Shown: one piece after another, positions 54,046-64,000 of the stretch | Numbering within the stretch: the first letter of the stretch is position 1 | Layout: every line of letters starts with the position of its first letter | NCBI RefSeq assembly: GCF_947507565.1 | Contig: NC_089175.1 | Span: 4,019,733 to 4,083,732, forward strand | Direction of reading: 5' to 3' | DNA: 64,000 nt | From: Oscarella lobularis | Lineage: Eukaryota > Porifera > Homoscleromorpha > Homosclerophorida > Oscarellidae | The notes under the pieces: generated by a model | Told to the model about the DNA's origin: nothing | The model's database searches: none | The model's input: only the letters and a program-made list of their open reading frames with translations | Made by a program: the position numbers and the translations under genes

Positions 54046-55851
54046 TCTCAATCTGACGTTGGATGTAGACGAATTCATTTCGTCGTTTACCGTCAGTCTC
54101 GGCGGAGGAAGTCCCCAGCTGACTTTGTACGATCCTCAAGGACAAGTCGTCAATTCGTCTTCCGTGTCGCTCTTGACGACGGCTATAAGTAAGGTCGATT
54201 CGCCTAGCGCCGGAAATTGGACAATCAACGTCCGAAGTGCAGACGAATTTGACGTGCTTATCAAAGGAGCGTCGTCCGTCGACTTCCAGTATGAACTTGT
54301 CAAACCTGAGCAAACTCTCTCGTCTTATCCAGGACTGTTATCCACACAAGGAAAACCTAAAATCGGTGAGCAAGTAGGCGGGGGTTATTTTTGCGGTCTT
54401 TGTTCTGTAGGAGAGTCGCTCTCTATTGAAACAACCATAACAGGTCTTACCGGAAACTTGACCGTAGATCAAGTCCAACTTTGAACCACCGATCGACAGT
54501 TTATCAATGACCTTCTCCTTATTCCCCTTGGCAACGAAACGACTTCTTTCGTAACGGAGATGCCGTTGACAGTTCCGGACTATCCTTTTCAGATTCTTTT
54601 CATCGGTCACTACGGTGAAAAGAAGTTCACTCGCGTTGCCACGACGCCGGTCATGCCTATTGCGCTCAGGCTGACTCTTCTGAACGATGACTTGACCCTG
54701 CGACAGGGTAGAACGTCGACGTTGAAGTTTCTGGTTGAAAGAGGTCACGTCGGGGATCAATTGATAACGGCTAGATTTACCGTTCAAAACGATCCGGACG
54801 TCGAGGTGACAATCGGAGAAGAAAATTTCACCATCGGTCGTGGTGAGTCGCGTAATATTGACGTGGACGTTACAATTCCCGTGTGCTATCCGGCGCACGC
54901 GCTAAAGACGTTTACTATAACGGTCGCCCTTCCTCTTGACGACAGTCGAGAGCTAGTTGATTCTCTACTGGTGAAATCTCTCATTGATGCAGAGGTATAG
55001 TGAACAGATAGACCGACTGATGATTGGTGCTATGTCTCTTGTTCAGTTTACCGACAACAAGCCTCCCATTTGCTTTCAAAGTGCTGCTGCACGCGGAACG
55101 TGCTCCAGAGCCGCATCTAAAGATTGTTCTCAAAGTGAGTACTGGTCAACATCTCTTTCTGTTATAGACGTCTCTTCAACAATCGTCGTCGCTGATGTTG
55201 GCGCCTCTGGAGTAACAATCAACGTTTCTCTACCGCTGCAGCGCAACGCGTTTTCTGTCGTGGATGTCAAAGCGCGGTGCTGCAAGGAATCAGTCGCAGT
55301 TCGGTTTGTAGACGACTCCGGCAACGTCGGCAGCTGTACTGTTAGTAGAAAAGTGACCCCAAAGAGCTGCGCAGTCGATTGTCAAAATGGCGGTCGATGC
55401 AACAGCAAAACACAGAAGTGCCAATGCATCGGAGGTTACATCGGCGACCAATGCCAAGAAGGTACGAGTAAACAGAAAAAATAAACATTTGCGAGACGGC
55501 ATTGCATTGTTAGCTGGCTGCAATGATCTGTCTCCTCCAGCCAATGGCTACCTAAACGGTTCTACGGCTCTCAACAGTTCGGTGGGGATATTTTGCAAGA
55601 ACGAATACGTCCGTTCAGGCAAATCGTCGTCGACATGTTGCCCCTTTGGCTGGACCGACTCCAGTGCTACGTGTTTTTCCCTCTACGGTAATCCCAATTA
55701 ATTCTGCTGGACTTAAATAAATAGAAGACGTCGTTTAATTAAATTATTCCTTTGCAGAAAGTGATGGTCATATTGCTAGTAGTGCAAAGATTTCTGTCAT
55801 TTTCTTCACGTTGGCCGTGCTTCTCTGGAATAAGTGTGACAGTCTTGCTTA
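54030..55851 (+). pseudogene. V2: 5'-truncated VWA7-like pseudogene
   Basis: Matches the C-terminal half of V1. Exons about 54030-54365, 54411-54994, 55047-55461 (EGF CQNGGRCNSKTQKCQC..), 55514-55687 (Cys-rich module), 55758-55851 (hydrophobic end, stop 55849-55851). All V1 introns keep their positions and splice sites. Signal, Het-C-like and vWA parts are absent; homology starts at the SRCR junction. An in-frame TGA at 54482-54484 stands where V1 has Phe/Leu codons, with loss of one codon, and the frame is open again after it. A genuine pseudogene, fairly young. Confidence 0.8.
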
Positions 55852-56228
55852 GACAGTTGCAAACTTTCTCTTGCCCCTAATGTTTTGTAAGTCACGCGAG
55901 CCCTTTTGTCGTTCGTCGCCTTCGTTGCTGTTAACATGTCGCAGATTCCGTTTGCAAGTCGCGCGGTAACTTCACTTCGTTTTAGAGAAAGAGTACAGTG
56001 TGGAGCAGCTACCCAAGAAGGAGTCAAGTTCTACGACGTTGAACATCGTCCTTCACGCCTGGTTGCAAGTCATGAAATCCTAGACTACTCTATAGCTGGG
56101 TATAGAGGAACGTCTCTAACAAAAAATGCAAAAGAAATTCTATACGGACGAAATACTCACGTTCACCCATCTGAGGTATTGTTATTTACTTCTAGTTTTA
56201 AATGTTTCTATCTTCTGCCTTCCGGCAA
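55852..56228. other. V2 3' flank
   Basis: No supported gene. A frame through 55906-56301 crosses V2 flank and the L-type relic and looks accidental. Confidence 0.4.
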
Positions 56229-56362
56229 TGTCCAGAGCAACGCGGTATCGCACGCCCTGAAATGCCTTGGTGAAGTGCTTTCGTCGGCCTCGCGCCTATA
56301 GCGACATTTGGAAGTACTGTAGAATGTCTGTTGAGTTGGCACAACGTAACATTTGTTTTAGA
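56229..56362 (+). pseudogene. Orphan L3/L4-type first exon and intron
   Basis: From about AATGTCCAGAGCAACGCGGTAT to TTTGTTTTAGATT the sequence matches 26940-27080: leader, ATGCCTT.., TCGTCGGCCTCGCGC, GGAAGTACTGTAG donor, intron and acceptor. The signal frame is broken (ATGCCTTGGTGA) and no Ig exon follows (GATTTATTCTTGG). A stray piece of an L gene between V2 and D5. Confidence 0.75.
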
Positions 56363-56602
56363 TTTATTCTTGGTAACGTCTTGCAGAGTGCACTGCGCAC
56401 GAGGAATCGTCAACGAGCACGTACGTCTTTCGAATTTTAGGCTACTGTCAAATGACCCCGTCTATCTGTAGATTCTCCTCCTCCGCGTTTTTCACGTGAT
56501 CTGATATCGAAAAGGACGCGTTCTCTGGGTTTAGGGGATTGTGTATGAGAAAGATGCCCCTCAATTTGCGGCTAGGGAACTGCCACTCACTGAGAACCAC
56601 TG

Positions 56603-56632
56603 TGACGTCATGGGAAGTTTTTATTTACGTCA
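56603..56632. promoter_or_regulatory. CRE pair upstream of D5
   Basis: A full CRE TGACGTCA at 56603-56610 and an inverted TTACGTCA at 56625-56632, 81-110 bp before the D5 start codon. Other D genes have TGACGTAA at 110-165 bp. Confidence 0.45.
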
Positions 56633-56712
56633 TTTCGGCTGTTGATACCTACAAAGTCATATGCTTTCGTTGGTCACGCAACTTCCTTCATTCAAGGCAA
56701 GGCTAACCAGTG

Positions 56713-58976
56713 ATGCTCAGCTCGCGCTTGCTAGTCCTATTGGCTACAATTACGCTTGGTATGTACATTGGCCGCAGCTTTTGTATCAGCTGCAGGTTTT
56801 CGTTCTCTAGGGAGCCCTATTATTTGCGCTGAATTGAAGCTAACCAGCTACGTGAAGATTCATCGTCCGCAGAGATACCTCGTATTAGAGGAAAAGACTC
56901 CCGTCAACTTTTTAGAATGCGGTGGCGGATACAGCGATGGTACGAAGGCCGGATTGCGCATTCAACTGATCTTGAATCGCGATCAGGACAAGGACCAATC
57001 GTCGATAAAAATTCAGCCAGGCATGAGTCTTCACACGTATAGCTGCACGCCTGAAATGCCGTCCCACGACGGATTCGTCTCTGCTTCAACGGCGTACTGC
57101 CTAATGGGGATTACTCGCGTCACTTTTGAAGATGAAGGCTACTATGACTGTAACGTAACGAGCAACCAGTCTGGTATTTCAACTACCCAAAGTCAAATTC
57201 ACCTCAGAAGATTTGGTTGGTAGTCATTCATCGTAGCAATTGTTCGGCCAAATATCTCTGTCTTGTCTAGACTTTCCAATACTGAAAGCTGCAACGTTGT
57301 CTCCTCCACTCGGAAGCGTCAACGAAGGCGACGCTTTCGCTGTGTCGTGTCCAGTTGAACAACGCCAAAAATTCAACGCCGTTCTAACTGTCGAGTGGAG
57401 GCTCAACGGCAGCCCTCGGGCGATCTTCTCATTGGGAATATATTCAAGAAACCCGTTTGTTTACACAGCCAAGGCAACGCCGGAAAGCGCGGGAACGTAC
57501 GAGTGCGTAGTCATCTTGCAGGACGACGCCATTGCAATTATTGATACGAAAGTAATAAGCACTCCGTTGGTAGTGCACTGTAAGCCACAACAAGGCTGCA
57601 GACGTCCTTTATATTCCCGTCTGTGTTTAGATGCTCCACGCATATTGTCGTTTCATTCCGCGCCGTTTTTGGACAGAATTGTCGACCAAACAGGCGTTCG
57701 CGAGGTACGAATTCCATACCGCGCGGCCAACAGCTTCAATTGCTCCGCTGACGGATATCCTCGGCCAAAAGTATTCATGTCGCTTAATGGCAGGAATCTG
57801 ACGGACCTGAAAGACATTAGAGGGAACGGAAATGCAATCAATATCACCAAAATCTGGACAGCTTCTTCAGGCGAGACCCAAGAGTTTTGTTGTGAAGCGA
57901 TTAATGAAAGGGGTCAACAAGCAAAGGAATGTATCAGAGCTGTTGTTGAAGGTATGCTCCGTAGCATCGTTGATCTGTGAAAACCACGTTTGTGTCCTAG
58001 TGCCGCTTAACATATCCTTCTTTGGCGTAGAGGAAGCGAAACACGGCTGCCTTTCCGTCGATATGAACGCTGTTCTGCTATGCAGGGCAGTGGGAACGGC
58101 TGCATTATCTGTCACCATTCTCGGTCCCCAAAAGGCGGTTGTTGCAAAGTCTCGTCCTGGCAAACAGGAAACCAACTATACCTTTACGTCAGATTTCACG
58201 AAAAAAGGACTTTACATATGCACGGCGAGCGACGACGGTCACACTGCTAAGAAGATGTACACGGTCTGTTTGACAGGTAAGGTGTACTACTGCTTTTTTA
58301 CAACGTAAAACATTTTGGCCTGCTCTTTCAAAGGCTTGCAAGGACGTACGCTTGTAGAAATGGGTGCTGTCGTTGTCATCCTTATTATAGCCTTTCTGAT
58401 TGTTTATATAGTAAAATGGTATGGTGGTCTTTCATGGGGGTTCTCTTTCTAAATATTGGGCTTTAGTAGGAAAGGCAGAAGGATTTCAAACATTGACATT
58501 GAACCAGGGGAAAGAGATCGTTTGATTTCAAGAGAAACCAGAGAGAGGAAGACTAAGCCTTATACAGGTTCCAATTTGCTGTCCAATACATGTAGAATGC
58601 CAACTTGACTTTAGATTCTCAAATCACGGCTGTTGCCGAGATTATTCGCTATGATTGGCAAGACACCTTTAGAGCAATAGAGCCACCTATTAGAGACGGA
58701 GAAAGGTTTCTACAAAAAGTCAAGGCAAATGAGCGTGGTGGTGACGACGATGGGGATGTTCGCTCGGCGGTTCGCTGTTTAGAACAGTGGTCTAAAGAAA
58801 ACCCGAGTGAACCTTTTCTGAAAGCAGTATACAAAGCCGCTAAAGATGAAGTGGCCCAGGACCTCTCAGATAGGCTTAGGGAAGAATTTGAATGTCTCAA
58901 GCCACGAGAAGTTTCCAGTAACAATGAGCTAACGCGCTCGACGGATTTTCATTTTTCGTCTTCTGGAAAAAAGTAG
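56713..58976 (+). CDS. D5: Ig x4 - TM - Death domain receptor, second subfamily
   Basis: Predicted 634 residues. Exons 56713-56758 (signal MLSSRLLVLLATITLG), 56811-57215 V-like Ig, 57271-57579 Ig2, 57631-57951 Ig3, 58001-58276 Ig4, 58334-58418 TM (MGAVVVILIIAFLIVYIV), 58467-58567 linker (basic RKGRRIS then acidic), 58615-58976 Death domain plus C-terminal tail. The Death domain keeps AVAEIIRYDWQDTFRAIEPP, the acidic NERGGDDDGD insertion, RCLEQWSKENPSEPFLKAV and DLSDRL. The tail of about 25 residues ends SSSGKK. The donor after the first Ig exon is GTTGGT, weak. V-like Ig closer to D1-D3, Ig3-Ig4 closer to D4 and D6. Role inferred as for the family. Confidence 0.83.
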
Positions 58977-59403
58977 TAATTATGCACTGAGACGATTGAG
59001 AAGAGTGCATGTACAGAAACATGTAATGTTTATTTTTTATTCATAGATTGTGCCGGACAGGCAGAGGCTTGAAAATGACTGATAGGTCTTCGTTGCTCCG
59101 CCTACGCGGGGACTTCCCTAAATTGTCGTTTCTCATTATTTCTGAATTTCAGAGCTTTCTCTTCTTAGAATCTACGGGGATTCGAAACAGCACGCGCCTG
59201 TTTTGTTTGCCGACAGCTACCGAGACAGCACAGATTCTGCTGACGTAACGTATGACGTAATCATTGTATCCCGGAAAAGGTCTTTTTGGGGCGCCGTTAC
59301 GTTCAGTGGCCGCTGTTCTTCCCCCTCCTCCTCCTTGTCCCGCTGCCGCTTGACCTCCTGGCCAAGCGGTGGGACTGAAACTGCATGCAGTGCGCCTGCT
59401 ACG
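58977..59403. promoter_or_regulatory. Upstream region of D6 with two CRE-like sites
   Basis: No exon seen. TGACGTAA occurs at 59241-59248 and again at 59253-59260, 144-163 bp before the D6 start, the same octamer found before D2, D3 and the D pseudogene. Confidence 0.45.
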
Positions 59404-61548
59404 ATGGTCTTCATACGAATCGTCTCTGTTCTTTTGAGTACGAAAGCCATTAGACGCACAGAGTTTGAGTTTTTCATCCATGCAGGTCTCCTTTCGCTGA
59501 CCGAAGGAAAACTAATGAGCAACATCGCTATTAACGGTCGACGACAATACCTTGTATCCAGTCTGCCGACGCCTACAAACTTCTTGAACTGCAGCGGCTG
59601 GTACACCGACAGTCGTCGGAGAGGCCTGAAGATTCACCTGACACTGTTTCGGCATAATTCGACTTCCGTGGACATCACAAAAGACGATGCTCGCGACCGC
59701 TACACCTATAAGTGCTCGGACGAAAACCTAGAGAACGGCGAAAGCGCCCTCGTTTCAAGCGCCTACTGTCTGTTTGGGGGGATTGATAAAATAATGAGTA
59801 AGGCGTTTTCTGGCAAATATGATTGTGATGTAGTCAGCACGGACGGTTCAACGCCAGCAGCACTACTAAGCACAATATTAGTCAATGAATATGGTAAGGC
59901 ATTGACGTCGTGTGTATGGTATGGTTTGCACGTGATTGATCTAGACAAAGAAATCTTGGTTAATGTGTCGCAGTTTCCACCATCCGGAGTAGTTGACGAA
60001 GGCAAACCTTTGACCTTGTCGTGTGAGATTAATCGTCAGTCGTATCGTTCTCCGCTGAAACTTGAGTGGAGACGAAATGGCGACACAGCGGTCGATTCAC
60101 AATGGCTTTCTGATTCGAATATGCCATCATATGTTTACAAAGAAACGGCAATACCGGAAGATGCGGGTCTATACGAATGCGTGGTCACTTCCAAAGGTGC
60201 CGTCATTGACACTTTGAAAGCAAATCATAGCGTAGTGATAAATTGTAAGTGGGTTTTTCATGGAAAACTCTCTCTGCATTCTTACCTGTGCTTTAGACGC
60301 TCCTCGCACATCATTTTATTCCGCGCCATTTTTGAACAAAATGGGCGAGGTACACATTCCATACCTTGCAACCAACACCTTCAATTGCTCCGCTGACGGA
60401 CATCCTGAGCCAGACGTGTCTATATCGCTCAATAAAAGGACTCTGAAAGACGTGAAAGAGAATAGAGGGCCCGGGAACACAGTCATTATATCCAAACAGT
60501 GGGAAGCAACTTCACGTGAGACCCAAGATTTCTGTTGCCAAGCATCTAACAAAAACGGTCATGCAAAAGAGAAGTGTATTAGAGCTATAATCGAAGGTAA
60601 TTCACTTTATTATATATCAGCACAAGGTTGACTATTTTTCCCCTATGTTGTAGTGCCCAGCATATCCTTCTTTGGCGTAGAGAATGCGACACACGGCTGT
60701 CCTGTTGAAATGAATGCTACACTTCTATGCAAGGCAGTTGGAACGTCCGCTCCAATATCGGTCACTATTTCTGATCCACAAGACGCGGTTGTTGCCAAGA
60801 GTCAAACTCAAGCCAACTACACGTTTACGCCAGATTCTAAAAGGGGTCCTTACACATGCACGGCGAGCAATAATGATGCCTACATTGTCAGCAAGAAACA
60901 CCATGTCTGTTCCACAAGTAAGCTGGCAATATTTTTTACTGCGTTTAGTTTAATACGTTTTTGGTTTTGCTCTCTCAAAGGCTTGAAATTGAGTATAATT
61001 ATACCGATAGGAATTGCTGTAGGCATCGCCACTGTCATGATCATAGTCTTCATTGTTTATCGACGAATTCGGTATGATTTTCTTTTCTGATCCTCTGTCT
61101 GAGCAATTTTTTATTAGGCGCTATAAGCAAGCTGAACCAAAGGAAACAGATCGTTTGATTTATCCAGGAGCTAGAGAAAGACCTGGGAAAAAGGCTACGC
61201 CTCCAACAGGTGTCGAGCTTGATGATCACTACAGTATGTTTTCTATAATTTCAGCTGGGTTTAGATCGTCTTATCAAGTCTGTTGCCGAGATCGTTTGCA
61301 AAGAGTGGCTAGATACTTTTAGAGCGATTGAACCATCTTTTAGAGAAGGAGAATACTTCCTTCAAAAGGTCCAAGCAGAAGAACGTAGCGATGGTGACGA
61401 TGACGGTGACATTCGTTCAGCGGTTCGCTGTCTGAAACGATGGACTGAGGAAAATCCGGATGCCAGTTTTCTGGAAGCAGTGCACGAAGCTGCAATTGCT
61501 GCTGAAGTGGGACACGATGCTGTACATCAGCTGTGTGGTCTCATCTGA
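59404..61548 (+). CDS. D6: Ig x4 - TM - Death domain receptor, second subfamily
   Basis: Predicted 590 residues. Exons 59404-59437 (signal MVFIRIVSVLL), 59486-59893 V-like Ig, 59945-60244 Ig2, 60297-60596 Ig3, 60654-60917 Ig4, 60981-61071 TM (IIIPIGIAVGIATVMIIVFI), 61118-61209 linker, 61265-61548 Death domain. Signal is short; an open frame extends upstream but other D genes start at the equivalent ATG. The Death domain has SVAEIVCKEWLDTFRAIEPS, the EERSDGDDDGD insertion, RCLKRWTEENPDASFLEAV, and ends at CGLI, shorter than D5. Very close to D4 in Ig3, Ig4, linker and Death domain. Precedes V3 as D4 precedes V1. Confidence 0.83.
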
Positions 61549-62415
61549 CATCAAGGACGACTTAGTCATCTTCTGCACCTGTAGAAAAGAGAGGTGCAAC
61601 AATGTCTCAAGTCTTCTTACTTCTTTTTCTTGTCTCTCTAGCAGGCTGAGCACTATCTTTAGTGATTTCTGCTTTTGCAGCAAGAGCAGTGTAGCGTGTT
61701 CACTTTAGCAATGAAACGATGTTCTGGAATCATTCAGTAGAGGTAAATTATTTTTAAATTTTATTTCCTTCCAATAACCCGGATTGGAAGCAAAAACTAC
61801 CAAGCGTTTCTACGATTTAGCGCTTCGACCTCGGGTGTCCTGTTCTACACGTAATGAGCTTACGTAATGCGGCACAAAAATCGACTTTTTAACATTGGGG
61901 TCCCAGTTCGGTCACGACCGGGCCACTATGGACGAAACCGAACAGAGAACGAACGCTTGGGGTGTTTCTATCGTGGACGCGACGGTAAGAAGAGTTCTGG
62001 CGTGCAAAGCGAGGCTACTGCAAGCGGTTTTTTTCGGGGACTTCTGATATGTGCCCGGATAGATTGCTTCATGGCCAATTCTATCAATGCTCTGAACATC
62101 TATGCTCTGAACCGCGTCCTTTGTGTAGTCAAAAACAGTGGCGCTTCATACAGTGTCTTCCTCTAAAAAGTGAATTATCACGTGAGCCCGGCGACAATTC
62201 TACTAATTAGAATTATGTGATTCCAAAAACTCGTCATTTGCATATGCATATGTTGAAGACTCACGTGTGAGCGCAATCAGATATGCATGTGTGGAAACTT
62301 TCAGCCAATCATTGGTAGGCAGAGTGCGCAAATCTATTGGGTTTCACGTGAGCTTCAGACTTGAACGCCCCTTCGTTTTCTCATTCTGCTCTGGCAACGG
62401 ACAACTAACGACGCC
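61549..62415. promoter_or_regulatory. D6-V3 intergenic region
   Basis: No supported gene; short frames at 61460-61708 and 61867-62166 lack domains. Contains ATTTGCATATGCAT at 62236-62249, an octamer extended to a POU-dimer-like sequence, and E-box CACGTG near 62345. It is a diverged copy of the D4-V1 region. Confidence 0.5.
62236..62249 (+). promoter_or_regulatory. Extended POU octamer upstream of V3
   Basis: ATTTGCATATGCAT combines the octamer with a second half-site, like known POU-dimer (MORE-type) sites. Same relative position as the octamer before V1. Confidence 0.4.
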
Positions 62416-64000
62416 ATGAAGCTAGTTCTACTGGGAATCGTCTTCTTGGGTCTGGCAGTGAAATCTCAGGGATTTAATCCTACCTACCCTTTGAAAGTTG
62501 GCGCCTATATTATCAAATCACTACTTTCTCCTCTGCCATCGTGGCAGTGGTACCTTGCAGACAGAACGCATGAAGAAATGACGGAAACGGCACTAATACA
62601 GGTCGCTATAGCAGCTCTCAAAGAGAAATATAAGCATGACCCAGGCAAATATGACGGCGTCACGGACCTTGATAAGATCGTCAAATTAGCACAAGGCTCA
62701 TCGGCGGTAAGCGACGACTTTCGACGCGTCGTGACGGCAATACAGAAGGCAAATGCGAACGTGGACAACAAGCCATTGCAGCTGGTATCCGCCGCCCATT
62801 TCGACGCGGAGACAATCGTTGAAGGAAACGACTTACTCCTCCAACGTTTCAAGTCAGCCACGAATTGCATCTATAGCGGGAGTTACGACAAGGCGCGCGA
62901 GTCGGTTGGCCAGCTACTGCACGGCTTACAGGACTTCTACAGTCACACGAATTGGATTGAGATGCACCATGATGAGCCAAACCCTCGTTTGGCGACACTG
63001 AAGCATGCCAAATTGGAGCCCAAAGACGTCGCTTCGCCGTGCTCTCCGACTTGCGTCAATTGCAAAACGGCTCCGAAGGAGTCTCGGTGGGACTATTTCA
63101 ACGTAGTCAAAGCCCTATTTACGTGCAAGAACAACATAGATATAATCAATCCGGATGATCGCGGGTTTACGCCTTTGACAAGCGGATACTATCACAGTCT
63201 CTTAGACGGTGTGCAACACCCAGCGAAGCCCGGGGCGTCTTTGCTGCGTGGGGATGGTGCTGATGAACGTGGAAAATGCAGTCACGGCGGTTTTTTTGAC
63301 ACGTCTTCTGGGTTACAAGCTAAAGGAGGAATCAACAAAGACTCGAGCGTGGAGTATCTCTCGCCTCATCATTACTTGCACGAAAAGGCTGCTCGTGTAG
63401 CTACCATGGCGACGATTGACTTCCTCAACGATCTTCGCGAGAGCGTTGGCGTTGACAATTTTTTGAAGTTTCTCGGTCTCTATCAAGCTTCCTCATTTAC
63501 TATTGTCCTTGACACGACCGCCAGTATGGCAGCGGAGATACAGAGCATTTTGAGCAAATTTGACGGCATTGTCCAAGCGCAGGACGACTACGTCCTGATT
63601 CCCTTCAATAAGGCCTGTAAGTGTCGAGTGTAGGCAATATAGGTAATAACTGATTTTGTTTTGCAGGTGCCGGTCCGGTATATCGGAGTCACAGCAAAAA
63701 CGAGTTTAGAGAGAAGCTTGTATCAATCAGCCAAAGTGATTTGGCTATAGAAAACGGTTGCTTTGGAGGCAAGGCTAGAGCAGGCGATACTGCTCCCAAA
63801 GAGAAGGCGATAAGCGGTTTGATTCTCGCTCTTCAGACAAGCGGACTCGGATCAGTGGTGTACGTTGTCACCGACAGCGACGCCATTGATACAGACAGTT
63901 ACCCGGAAGCGTCGCTTCTGGTGGAACGCAAACGAATCAACGTCGTCTTTATTCGGAGCAGGGATAACAAACCGCCCGGAAGCAAGAGACGACGGCGACG
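62416..64000 (+). CDS. V3: VWA7-like protein, 5' part, cut by window end
   Basis: Exons 62416-63616 and 63667 to beyond 64000. Signal peptide MKLVLLGIVFLGLAVKSQG. The N-terminal domain has RTHEEMTETALIQVAI, SAAHFDAE and LLHGLQDFYSHTNWIE (His, Asp, Ser-His-x-Asn-Trp, the Het-C/VWA7-type metal-binding-like motif). It then has a Cys-rich CSPTCVNC segment, GKCSHGGFFD, and the vWA start FTIVLDTTASM (MIDAS-like). Frame is intact through the G/T tract where V1 is shifted, so V3 is the reference copy. The second exon carries the vWA core and ends at the window edge inside the same KRRRRR polybasic stretch seen in V1. Human VWA7 shares the overall N-terminal plus vWA plan; family assignment is by motif recall. 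Secreted or surface protein; role unknown. Confidence 0.8.

Noticed and set aside
59203-59403. N-terminal extension of D6 from 59203
   Set aside because: Low-complexity Ser/Arg-rich frame, absent from the other D genes; the ATG at 59404 starts a signal-like exon with a matching donor.
1-64000. tRNA or rRNA genes
   Set aside because: No cloverleaf with A/B box pair or rRNA core sequence was noticed by eye; a tRNAscan run would be the proper test.

Overview
The window is animal genomic DNA. It has multi-exon genes with very short introns (about 45-60 bp for most, GT..AG), domain-per-exon structure with phase-1 introns around Ig and FN3 exons, and metazoan-type domains (Ig, FN3, Death, vWA, EGF, SRCR, rhodopsin-like GPCR). 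Compactness, moderate GC and tandem receptor families suggest an early-branching animal. A homoscleromorph sponge is my best guess, but this is inference from style, not a database match. Gene models were built by hand from splice sites. The exon sums of the twelve complete intact receptor models (L1-L4, S1, S2, D1-D6), and of L5 up to its frameshift stop, are multiples of three.

Two receptor families dominate. Family 1 (labelled L and S here) is signal peptide-Ig x4-FN3-TM-tail. The long class L (L0 on the minus strand at the left edge, L1-L5) has 4 Ig, 4 FN3 and 2 membrane-proximal Ig domains; L2-L4 tails carry tyrosine motifs of YEEI, YESF and YDHM/YDRM type. The short class S (S1, S2) has 4 Ig, 2 FN3 and another TM and tail with YDE(V/I) and YDSL. 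L1 is a hybrid: long ectodomain joined to the S-class hinge, TM and tail. Family 2 (D1-D6 plus a pseudogene) is signal peptide-Ig x4-TM-linker-Death domain, an unusual layout. The two families could pair an SH2-recruiting arm with a death/NF-kB type arm.

Layout: 1-6.8 kb, a head-to-head L0/L1 pair on a roughly 2.6 kb-arm inverted duplication. 7.4-14.7 kb, L2, a GPCR remnant, D1. 15.5-26.5 kb, L3, GPCR remnant, broken D gene, S1, D2. 27-37.1 kb, L4, L5 (frameshifted), frameshifted GPCR (minus). 38.3-45.1 kb, S2 with duplicated first exon, D3. 45.3-48.3 kb, a mosaic relic and D4. 49.2-56 kb, a VWA7-like gene V1 with a one-base frameshift, a truncated SRCR receptor (minus) abutting a truncated VWA7-like pseudogene V2. 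56.7-61.5 kb, D5 and D6. 62.4 kb to the end, VWA7-like V3, cut by the window edge.

The locus shows vigorous birth and death: tandem units, inverted duplication, gene-conversion tracts, exon relics, frameshifts, promoter duplication. The mix of variable Ig receptors, signalling tails and proteins with a Het-C/VWA7-like N-terminus makes a self/non-self or innate immune receptor complex a reasonable hypothesis. No function is shown by the sequence alone.
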